From: Carpediemonas membranifera | Lineage: Eukaryota; Fornicata | Direction of reading: 5' to 3' | Assembly (NCBI GenBank): GCA_019828565.1 | Contig: JAHDYR010000015.1 | Coordinates: 434,001 to 498,000 of the forward strand | Length of the DNA stretch: 64,000 nucleotides | Shown: piece by piece, positions 1 through 6,704 of the stretch | Layout: each line of letters begins with the position of its first letter | Position numbering within the stretch: the stretch's first letter is position 1 | Notes under the pieces: generated by a model | Told to the model about the DNA's origin: nothing | The model's database searches: none | The model's input: only the letters and a program-made list of their open reading frames with translations | Made by a program: the position numbers and the translations under genes

Positions 1-1056
1 TCCTACACCGCGGCAATGGCGCTTGATAATCTTCGCTACGGTAATCATGATCTTCTGGAAGTAGAATGGCGCCGCGGACCATCCGAATGGGAGGACTGTG
101 AACTGATAGTGGACGCCGCGGTGAATAAAGCCTAGGAGGGACTGCGATGATGGGTGAATGGACACGTGGTGGTAGCCTGCATGGAGATCTAGCGACATCA
201 TCATGTCTCCTGGCGCAAGGCTTAAAACTGCTCTCTTGGCACCGAACAAGCGGAACGTACGGCGCTCTTTGGAGACCTTGTTGAGCGGTATGAGGTTGTG
301 GACTGCTCTCCATTTGTCTGTACCCTTCGGGACTGGAAAGAGAGGACATGTGAGCTTCGGTGGTGATGAGACGCGGTGTATGGCACCCGATGAGAGCATT
401 TCGCGCACCAGCGGATCGAGCTTGGCTAAGTCCTTCTCTGGGAGATGGAATATTCGAGGATTGCTCGGTTGTTGTGTCAGTTCGATGGGTATGCCGTCGC
501 CAACCCAAGAGACCATGTCGGATGGCGCTCCCAAGCGCCGCCACGCGGCCACTGAGTGGCGGAGAGAACCCGCTCGACGGGTTGTGGGGAGTGGTGGTTC
601 GGTTGATTGATGGTCTTGCACAATTAGTTTTTTTCTGGGGCGCTTATCGCTCTTGGGGGCGACTCTGGCACTGGAGCGGGCCTCTGCGATGAGGACGGTG
701 AGGCTCTCGGAATCACGGATCCTGGAACGTCGGGCTCTGACGTAGTCCTTGACTGCGTCGGCGTAGTGAAAGCCATTGATGTCCTTAATGAGGAGAAGCT
801 CATGACGGAGCATTAGCTGAAGCTTGATCGTCTCGGTTGTCCAGCTCGGGTGGAGGACGATGTCCATGTAGAGCATCTGCAGCCATTCGGACTCGTTACG
901 CATGGCTAGTGAGTCCGGGTGGCGCCACTCCAGCGACATTAAATCTCGAAGCGTCAATAACTCGCCTGTTAGTTCGTTGATGCGCTTCTGCGGATCTGGG
1001 ATCTTCTCTGCTTCAGGCGTGCGGTCCCCGGTGTTGTTCTCGGTTTCTTCAGCCAT
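1..1056 (-). CDS. DIRS-a gag/RT polyprotein, partial (runs off the left edge)
   Basis: A reading frame starts with ATG at 1056 and stays open to base 1 (352 codons, no stop in the window). The first 150 or so residues look like the short gag-like N-terminus of the other DIRS elements here. The rest is the start of a DIRS-type reverse transcriptase: FPVPKGTDKWRAVHNL, then KERRTFRLFGAKRAV, then the palm motif MSLDLHAGYHHV and FGWSAAPFYFQ. The same blocks occur in DIRS-b and DIRS-e. The YxDD catalytic box lies beyond the edge. Unlike DIRS-b, -d and -e, gag and RT appear to be in one frame. The family is clear; recombinase type and completeness cannot be seen. Confidence 0.8.
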   Translation of the reverse strand, partial: MAEETENNTGDRTPEAEKIPDPQKRINELTGELLTLRDLMSLEWRHPDSLAMRNESEWLQMLYMDIVLHPSWTTETIKLQLMLRHELLLIKDINGFHYADAVKDYVRARRSRIRDSESLTVLIAEARSSARVAPKSDKRPRKKLIVQDHQSTEPPLPTTRRAGSLRHSVAAWRRLGAPSDMVSWVGDGIPIELTQQPSNPRIFHLPEKDLAKLDPLVREMLSSGAIHRVSSPPKLTCPLFPVPKGTDKWRAVHNLIPLNKVSKERRTFRLFGAKRAVLSLAPGDMMMSLDLHAGYHHVSIHPSSQSLLGFIHRGVHYQFTVLPFGWSAAPFYFQKIMITVAKIIKRHCRGVG

Positions 1057-1496
1057 CTGGCCGTAATTGATTCGATCCCGATTCGTTCGGCTCGAATAAA
1101 TCGAATCAGGCAGATCCATCGCCCATGCTCCATTATCTCACGCCGGAGCTGACGTCTCCGTCAGACGAGCTGACGAGTCGGCAGACTCTGTCTTAACCAT
1201 CCGGGACTCGTCGCCGCCACGATCCCTGGCTCATTTTCTCTATCCATCCTTTGACTGGATCAAATTTGGCGCACATCATCTTGGATTCTTAAACCTCCCG
1301 ACGGTTCCTCTGTATTCCACCCGTGCAGGTGGAGAGCTCGAAAAACGTGCCTAGAGGTCTCAACACCGCCTGGTTGCCGAGATACGGCACTTTTGATATT
1401 TTCTCTCCCCTTTGAGCGTATATCGCCGTAGTTTCGCTAGAATCCGTGCGTAACCTCTCTAAGGTATCTCCCTACACTATAAGGAACTCAATATCA
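1057..1496. other. Inter-element spacer between DIRS-a and DIRS-b
   Basis: About 440 bases lie between the DIRS-a start codon and the DIRS-b recombinase stop. They should hold the 5' leader of DIRS-a and the 3' terminal sequence of DIRS-b. I see no gene and could not match repeats to other DIRS termini in the window. Confidence 0.5.
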
Positions 1497-2405
1497 TCAC
1501 GTTTTACGATCAACCTCACTAAGGTCCGCGATCGTGCTGGAGCAAGCACTCCTCAATGCTGCTCCAGGCCTCAACGAGGCAACAGAAGTGCTGTAATCGA
1601 GGCGTAGGACGTCCTCGATATAGCGTATCAGTGATTTGGTATCCACCCAAGTGCCCTTCGCGGCCACGACGGGAATGGGTATGCCCGCAAGGACCAGGTC
1701 CGCCGCGCTGCCGCGGCGAAGGCCATGAAGCCTTGCCCTCGAGGAGCGAAGGATCTCCTTAATCTGGTCCTCAAGCTCCGAGAACGCAAAAGACCAGAGT
1801 GGGTCCTCCTCCCCAGCGTGGGCGTCCATCCGATTAACGACGACCTCGGAGAGCCAATGCGCAGGGTCCAGCTCGCCATCGACCCTTGGTACCAGCTTCT
1901 CTATGACCTCACGCCGCGTCTTTGTGCCCTGTATTGCCACGCGCAGCCCTCGCCGACCATCAGTGGACACGTCCCTCATCCGCAAAGAGAATATTTCCAT
2001 AGGCCGCGATGTGGTGGCGTAGATGGTGAGCGCGAAGGCGAACGCCTCTCTCCATAGGGCCTGCCGGCGGGCCTCCGGCGTGGAGGCGTGGAGTCTTGCA
2101 GCTAACATCTGGGCCCTGATGGGCAGGGCTGGGCCCCTCGGTCGACCAAGCGCGTCTCTCGCCTGCTCGATAACCACCGCCGTGCCGTCCACGGGGATCT
2201 CCCAGGGGACAACCCGGTCGAAGAACCTCACTATTAGGTTCCACTTCGACATGATGGTGGGGCGAGCCACCCTCTCCGCCTGGTCGTGTGCCCACATTCG
2301 AACGAGCTCGGTGTCGCCACGGGCCTCGGTGTGGCTGTCGCGGAAGTCAGCGAACTGCTGCAAGACCCCGGCCACGTGTCTCTTGTCCTTGAATCTGGCT
2401 AGCAT
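1497..2405 (-). CDS. DIRS-b tyrosine recombinase
   Basis: Recombinase of a DIRS-type retrotransposon, thought to insert a circular DNA intermediate without an integrase. A 302-residue product begins at the ATG at 2405, which overlaps the TAG stop of the RT frame (2401-2399) in a compact ATGCTAG. Catalytic motifs appear in the right order: an arginine in TTSRPMEIFSLRMRDV, the HxxR box as HGLRRGSAADLVLAG, and the terminal tyrosine in TKSLIRYIED. All expected catalytic residues are there, so it may be intact. The same frame stays open upstream to 4322, but that part is antisense-like overlap with the RT frame and shows no domain. Stop-start overlap suggests termination-reinitiation or a frameshift as the expression route; this is inferred. 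Confidence 0.82.
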   Translation of the reverse strand: MLARFKDKRHVAGVLQQFADFRDSHTEARGDTELVRMWAHDQAERVARPTIMSKWNLIVRFFDRVVPWEIPVDGTAVVIEQARDALGRPRGPALPIRAQMLAARLHASTPEARRQALWREAFAFALTIYATTSRPMEIFSLRMRDVSTDGRRGLRVAIQGTKTRREVIEKLVPRVDGELDPAHWLSEVVVNRMDAHAGEEDPLWSFAFSELEDQIKEILRSSRARLHGLRRGSAADLVLAGIPIPVVAAKGTWVDTKSLIRYIEDVLRLDYSTSVASLRPGAALRSACSSTIADLSEVDRKT

Positions 2406-4312
2406 GTCACTGCTGACGGCCTGGTCGAAGACCTGATGACCATGAAGAGGGCCATGAGCCTGAACGTCCCGTCCGACTGGAGCGGTGTGACCTCCGACAG
2501 GTCTGCCTCCTCCTTCCGAATCCTGAAGTAGAGCCGGTGCTCCGAGAGCTCTCTCAGTGCCATCGCTGTTGGAGAGCGGCTGTCCGACACAAGCAAGACC
2601 AGAGCATCCGGACATGCTGAGGGGGAGATGGGATGGTCCATCTGGAGGCGCTGCAACTTCGAATAGACCTCCAGCAGCAGGCTGAACGGGACTACTGCCA
2701 GCCACCTGCCGACTGACCAGTCCTTGTCCATGAACTGTATGATCCCGGAGGCCTCTGTCGCGTCCTGCTTTGCTCCAAGCCACCCGGAGGGCCATATCTC
2801 TCTTTGAACCGGGCCCCACGTCGTGATTATGCGCTCGAGCATCCGTCTGGGTGGTGATAATGTCTCGGATCGAGATAAGGCGTCGGCAGTGACGTTGAGG
2901 TGACCTGACACGTGCACGGCCCTGACCCTGATCTGTCGCCTGCTGAGCGTGGGCAGCAGGGCTCGGAGGGTCTGGTCCACCACCTCTGGCGCCTTTGTAG
3001 ACCCCTGGTGGTTCCACCAGGCCACCGCCGCAACAGAATCCGAGAAGATAGTGATCTCGCTCGGGTCTCGAAGGTGTTGGAGAGTGAGCTCCACAGCCTG
3101 GCAGAGGGCTCGAAACTCTAGCAGGGTGATATGCTCCCCCTTCGGGGCCGAAACAGCGAAGGTGTGAGGGTCCTGGCCTGGGATCAGGAGGACTCCGCCG
3201 AGGCCGGCCTCCGAGGCGTCCGTCATCACCGTAACCTGAAGCTTCGGGGACATGCCCCACAAGTGGGTGAGCTCCAAGAAGCTGCGGACTGGGGAAGGGC
3301 GACTCAGGCGGGCTTGCCAATCGATGAGGGCCGCCTCTGCCTCGCCATGGACTCTCGTCCTGTATCGGGCCTTGATGTTGGCCAAGCAGCGTTGGATAGG
3401 TCTGATGGCCGCCCGGCCCTCTGGCCAGACTATCGACGCAAAGCCCAGGTTCCCGAGGAGTCTCTGCAGGCTGTGGAAGGTGACGCCCTGCTGGAGAGCC
3501 TCCTCCACTCTGGACAGGTACTTGTGGCGCTTCTCCTCCTGAAGGGAGACTCCATGCTTCCTCGAGTCGAGCACGAAGCCAAGGAAAGTCGTCGTGGGCG
3601 ATGGTGTCAACTGGGATTTCTCCCGGTTGATTACGAGGCCTAGGTCCGTAAGCAACCGAACTATCCCCGGCATCGACGACTCTAACAGGGCTTTCGGACC
3701 GCAGAAAAGCCAGTCGTCTAGGTATATCGTCAGGTTGATACCTGGGAAGGCACGCGCGACAATCTGTCCGGCGGTCATCATGACCCGTTGAAAGTGGTAG
3801 GGTGCCGCGCTCCATCCAAACGGCAGGACGTTGAAGCAGTAGGGGCGCCCGTCTACCACAAAGCCCAGGAGTGTCCGGTCCTGCGGTCGGATGCCCAGCT
3901 GATAGTACCCCTTCGTCAGGTCGATGCGCGTCATGTAGTCGTTCTCTCTCATCTGGCAGATGGCTTGCCTGACGCCTCGAAGCCGGAACGACCTTCTCTC
4001 GAGCGACACTGCATTGAGTGACCTCAGATCGTGAATGAGGCGCGTCTCTACAGGTGTCTTCGGCACGGTGAAGATTGGCGAGATGAGACTCGGTGCCCGG
4101 CACGGGCTGGCCGCTCCCAAGGCGAGCAGCGTCCTTAGATGATCTCGGAAGGCCTTTCGATCCCTCGGCCGCGGTGAAGGAAGGCTGGGGTGCCTCGGCC
4201 GCGCACTCACCGAGATGGGGATACCCTCTCGTAGCCACGAGACCACCTCGGATGGCGCGTGTAAGCGCTCCCAAAGGGTCCAGCGGCTGTTGATGCACGG
4301 GAAGGGTCTCAT
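2399..4312 (-). CDS. DIRS-b reverse transcriptase / RNase H
   Basis: 637 residues. RT blocks are visible: TVPKTPVETRLIHDLRSLNA, LERRSFRLRGVRQAI, TRIDLTKGYYQLG, FGWSAAPYHFQ and the catalytic box IYLDDWL. RNase H follows with VMTDASEAGLGG, TIFSDSVAAVAWWN and VSGHLNVTADALSR. It copies the element RNA into cDNA and removes the RNA. The frame is unbroken and catalytic residues are present. The same frame is open upstream of the ATG through a His/Pro-rich tandem repeat (4361-4450) into the end of gag, so a frameshifted gag-RT fusion is possible. The C-terminal tail overlaps the recombinase start by a few bases. Confidence 0.88.
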   Translation of the reverse strand: MRPFPCINSRWTLWERLHAPSEVVSWLREGIPISVSARPRHPSLPSPRPRDRKAFRDHLRTLLALGAASPCRAPSLISPIFTVPKTPVETRLIHDLRSLNAVSLERRSFRLRGVRQAICQMRENDYMTRIDLTKGYYQLGIRPQDRTLLGFVVDGRPYCFNVLPFGWSAAPYHFQRVMMTAGQIVARAFPGINLTIYLDDWLFCGPKALLESSMPGIVRLLTDLGLVINREKSQLTPSPTTTFLGFVLDSRKHGVSLQEEKRHKYLSRVEEALQQGVTFHSLQRLLGNLGFASIVWPEGRAAIRPIQRCLANIKARYRTRVHGEAEAALIDWQARLSRPSPVRSFLELTHLWGMSPKLQVTVMTDASEAGLGGVLLIPGQDPHTFAVSAPKGEHITLLEFRALCQAVELTLQHLRDPSEITIFSDSVAAVAWWNHQGSTKAPEVVDQTLRALLPTLSRRQIRVRAVHVSGHLNVTADALSRSETLSPPRRMLERIITTWGPVQREIWPSGWLGAKQDATEASGIIQFMDKDWSVGRWLAVVPFSLLLEVYSKLQRLQMDHPISPSACPDALVLLVSDSRSPTAMALRELSEHRLYFRIRKEEADLSEVTPLQSDGTFRLMALFMVIRSSTRPSAVTC

Positions 4313-4360
4313 CTTCGGGCACTGGAGGGGGGGTTGGTGGATGGTGGGCTGAGGGTGGTC

Positions 4361-4469
4361 GTGAGGAGAGCGGTCGTGAGGAGGGTGACCGTGAGGAGGG
4401 TGACCGTGAGGAGGGTGATCGTGAGGAGGGTGATCGTGAGGAGAGTGAACGTGATGATGATGATGATGG
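4361..4469. repeat. 15-bp coding minisatellite
   Basis: Six copies of a 15-base unit (GTGAGGAGGGTGACC on plus, with small variants) at 4361-4450, followed by an ATG/GAT triplet run to 4469. On the minus strand, in the frame of the DIRS-b RT, it encodes repeated His/Pro pentapeptides of the type HPPHG followed upstream by a short His run. It lies between gag and RT, so it would act as a linker if the two are translated as a fusion. Confidence 0.8.
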
Positions 4470-4476
4470 TTTGAAC

Positions 4477-4980
4477 TTATGAGCGGTTGTTGCCGGGGCG
4501 CTTCGGGCCCTGGCCGCCTCGCTTTCGAAAATCCTTGCCTGGCTTCTCCGTAAGGCGGGGGTTCTTCGAGAGCGTCCGGAGGACCAGGGTCTCGATCTCC
4601 GACTCGGTCATCTCTGGCTTCTCGGCCAGGGCGGCGCGACCGGCGGTGCTGACCGACTGGCCGGCGAGGTAACCGTAGCGATCCTTCACCCAGAGCACCC
4701 GGTGACGGAGGTAGAGTCGGGCGAGGATGGCGAAACCGCTGAGGCGACGGAACTTGAATCCGCGGTACATCTCCTCAATAAACTCGGCCTCCTCCTTCAT
4801 CGTGTTGGAAGCTGGCCGCTTCCAGTTGATGAGCGACTCGTCGGATAGCATCTTCACCATGGAGGAAAGGTTCGAAGTTGGTTGTGCGATCTTTGTGGTC
4901 TCTTCGAGTTGTTTCTTCAGTTGCTCGATTGCATCTTGCATCTCCTTGATCGTGACGGCGTTCTCAGATTCCTCAGGCAT
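4477..4980 (-). CDS. DIRS-b gag-like protein
   Basis: A 167-residue ORF immediately upstream of RT in DIRS-b. The N-terminus (about residues 10-35) is a predicted coiled coil (IKEMQDAIEQLKKQLEETTK). A conserved-looking middle has FIEEMYRGFKFRRLSGFAILARLYLRH, and the C-terminus is basic and Gly/Pro-rich (RKRGGQGPKRPG). There is no zinc knuckle. The same plan (coiled coil, helical middle, Lys/Arg tail) occurs in the gag-like ORFs of DIRS-d and DIRS-e at the same place, which supports a nucleocapsid role by position rather than by motif. Confidence 0.7.
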   Translation of the reverse strand: MPEESENAVTIKEMQDAIEQLKKQLEETTKIAQPTSNLSSMVKMLSDESLINWKRPASNTMKEEAEFIEEMYRGFKFRRLSGFAILARLYLRHRVLWVKDRYGYLAGQSVSTAGRAALAEKPEMTESEIETLVLRTLSKNPRLTEKPGKDFRKRGGQGPKRPGNNRS

Positions 4981-5118
4981 TCTGATGACTTATTTCGCTT
5001 CTCCTTCGTTCTCTGGGTTCCTGATTTGATCTGGTCCTGATTTGGCCTCAATCTGATGCGAATCAGAATGCCTCGACCGCTCAGCCGAAGATTGTCCACT
5101 ACGCTGGCCTTGCCAAAA

Positions 5119-5200
5119 GTGGGGATGGCCGAGTGGTCTAAGGCGCTGGTTTAAGGCACCAGTCTCTTCGGGGGCGTGGGTTCGAATCCCACTTCGCACA
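5119..5200 (+). tRNA. tRNA-Leu (anticodon AAG)
   Basis: Class II cloverleaf. Acceptor 5' strand GTGGGGA (5119-5125) pairs with TTCGCAC (5193-5199) apart from one G-G mismatch at pair 4; A73 is at 5200. The A box TGGCCGAGTGG starts at 5126. The anticodon arm is CTGGT/ACCAG around the loop TTAAGGC (anticodon AAG). A long variable arm follows, then the T arm GTGGG-TTCGAAT-CCCAC carrying B box GGTTCGAATCC. There is no intron and no encoded CCA. The downstream flank lacks a run of four T, so transcription could be impaired. Its 3' end plus flank is repeated at 46913, next to the 5' end of RLE-2. Confidence 0.85.
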
Positions 5201-5224
5201 TATGTTTATTGACGAATCGGTCAG
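5193..5224 (+). repeat. 32-bp repeat, copy 1: tRNA-Leu 3' end plus flank
   Basis: Identical to 46913-46944. It starts with the 3' acceptor strand of the tRNA (TTCGCACA) and continues 24 bases into the 3' flank, after which the two loci diverge. The second copy directly follows the 5' end of RLE-2, so it probably marks a second tRNA-Leu locus broken by that insertion. Confidence 0.75.
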
Positions 5225-5413
5225 CGCGCTAGACTAGGCTAGCCACCTAACTCATACTCCCAAAGGGGAACACCGTCCGCAGATCTGAGGTAAGTAGAGT
5301 AATTACAGTGGAGTATGGCGGCTCCATGCCTGCCTCAAGTGCCAGCAGCTCCTTGCTGCTTTCGGCTGGACCGGGCGTCTCCTTGACGGCCTCCGGTGCG
5401 ATGGTTTATGGTG
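5225..5413. other. Spacer: tRNA flank to DIRS-c 3' end
   Basis: Follows the recombinase stop of DIRS-c on the minus strand and so probably holds its 3' untranslated or terminal repeat sequence. I found no ORF and no repeat partner in the window. Confidence 0.4.
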
Positions 5414-6340
5414 TTAGAATGGGAACAGGGTGTTTGCAGTTTGTCGGGTTTGACGAGGGTGGTTGCGGATAGCCTCCCCGATGTAAGGCCGGAGAGAGTT
5501 GCCGTTAGCCCAGGTTCCGAGTTGGAGTAAGGTCTCTATCGGTGTGCCTGCTAGTGCCAGTTCGGAAGCCGCTCCCTTGCGGAAGCTGTGTAGGCCAATC
5601 CTGTTGTCGTGGAAGACTGTGCGTAGCTCCTCTCGCATACGTCGCATTGTGCACGGGGTCTTACGGCTGACCTTCGATGAGGATGTGATCGCGCGCCAGA
5701 TGCAGGCGTCCGGTGGAAGGTTCAAGCCTCGTACCCATCTCTTCAGGGCCAGCGCTGGGTTGAATGGGCCTAGTAGGGTGTTGGGTAGTGACTTAGTGAC
5801 CTTTGCAAGCGTCTTTGTGCGACCAAGGAGCAGCTGGGCGTCCCCGTTTGCCTTGAACACGATGTCAGCGCTCGTCAGGTTGAAGATTTCAGCTCCGCGG
5901 CTCACGGTCAGGTAAGCAATCGCGGCGAATAGTGTCGCTTGGTACGTCGCGATGTCGCTGTTCCTGGACTTGATGGCCCTGATCATGTCCTCCCCTTGTG
6001 ACTGGGGCTGACCCGCCTGTCATGCCGGTGGTGTTGGCGTTGTCTGCTATGCCTCTTCTGATTTGTGGACAGTAGGTGCTGGGGGTCCAGTCGGAAAAGA
6101 GTGGGGCGGCCTTCTCGATCCAGTATCCCTTTCGATCGACCGTGGCTGGTGCATTATACTCGGCCTCGTCCTCCAGGAAGGCTCGGTACTCATCGGTGTC
6201 GTCCTCGTGTGGGTCGCGGTACTCAAGGAATGCTGTAATCCATCCGGCTACTGAGCGCTTGGACTCGTCTCGGCGCATGTGAGACAGTATTGGGTGCTGC
6301 AGGATTCTGGAGAACGTGTCCTGAAGGCGAGAGCTATGAA
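5414..6340 (-). pseudogene. DIRS-c tyrosine recombinase, one frameshift
   Basis: Homologous along its length to the DIRS-e recombinase. The N-terminal part (about 6340-6000) has RRDESKRSVAGWI, the KGYWIEKAAPLFSDW block and TGGSAPVTRG. The frame then shifts by one base beside a GGGG run near 6000. The C-terminal part (to 5414) has the catalytic arginine in TVSRGAEIFNL, HSFRKGAASELALAG as the HxxR box, and the tyrosine in NSLRPYIGEA. All catalytic residues survive, so the break may be recent or a sequence error. The upstream RT is cut off by Gyp-1 at 6602. Confidence 0.75.
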
Positions 6341-6601
6341 GCGGATGGTCCCGTTTGGCCTGGAGAGACGGTCTAGGAGTTTTTGGTCCTCTGATGCGAA
6401 GTCGTCTTTCGGTACTGAGAAGGGAATCTTGCATGTCGCGTGCGCCTTGAGTTGTTGGAGTTCGGGGCTCGTAATGTCTGGCACGACGAGGAAGCATGCT
6501 GAGGTCCACGAGTTCGGAGGGGATGTAGTCGGGGTCGTTAAGATCGGTAGGAGGGTCTGCCATGTCCGTCCCAAGGTCATCGGGGACGGGTGTGGCGCGG
6601 C
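6248..6601 (-). pseudogene. DIRS-c RT/RNase H, C-terminal remnant
   Basis: Only the last 115 or so residues of the RT/RNase H frame remain, up to the Gyp-1 LTR at 6602. They align with the C-terminal tail of the DIRS-e RT ORF: VPDITSPELQQLKAH against CPDLNSPEVRAIKRL, and GTIRFIALAFRTRS against GKIRFVALILRTRS. The end overlaps the recombinase frame, as in DIRS-e. The catalytic RT and RNase H parts are gone, removed or displaced by the gypsy insertion. Confidence 0.65.
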
Positions 6602-6683
6602 TGTCACCGGTCTATAAACTGCTCCGTCCAGTTTTGACCACTTTTACCCCGCTGCGGTTTACTGTAAATGATTTCAACCGACA
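6602..6683 (+). repeat. Candidate 5' LTR of Gyp-1 (82 bp)
   Basis: Begins TGTC and ends ACA, contains TATAAA near its start, and lies directly before a 12-base palindrome (AATACTAGTATT, 6683-6694) and the gag start, as in Gyp-2 to Gyp-5. No second LTR remains because the element is cut at 10202, so the boundaries are inferred by analogy. Confidence 0.55.
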
Positions 6684-6704
6684 ATACTAGTATTAGCTGT
6701 GCTG

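Noticed and set aside
203-692. Plus-strand ORFs at the left end
   Set aside because: They are shadows of the DIRS-a RT on the minus strand, which shows clear RT motifs.
1497-4322. A single 941-codon minus-strand ORF as one protein
   Set aside because: Only its last 302 codons have recognisable recombinase motifs; the rest overlaps the RT gene in another frame and looks like low-complexity shadow translation.
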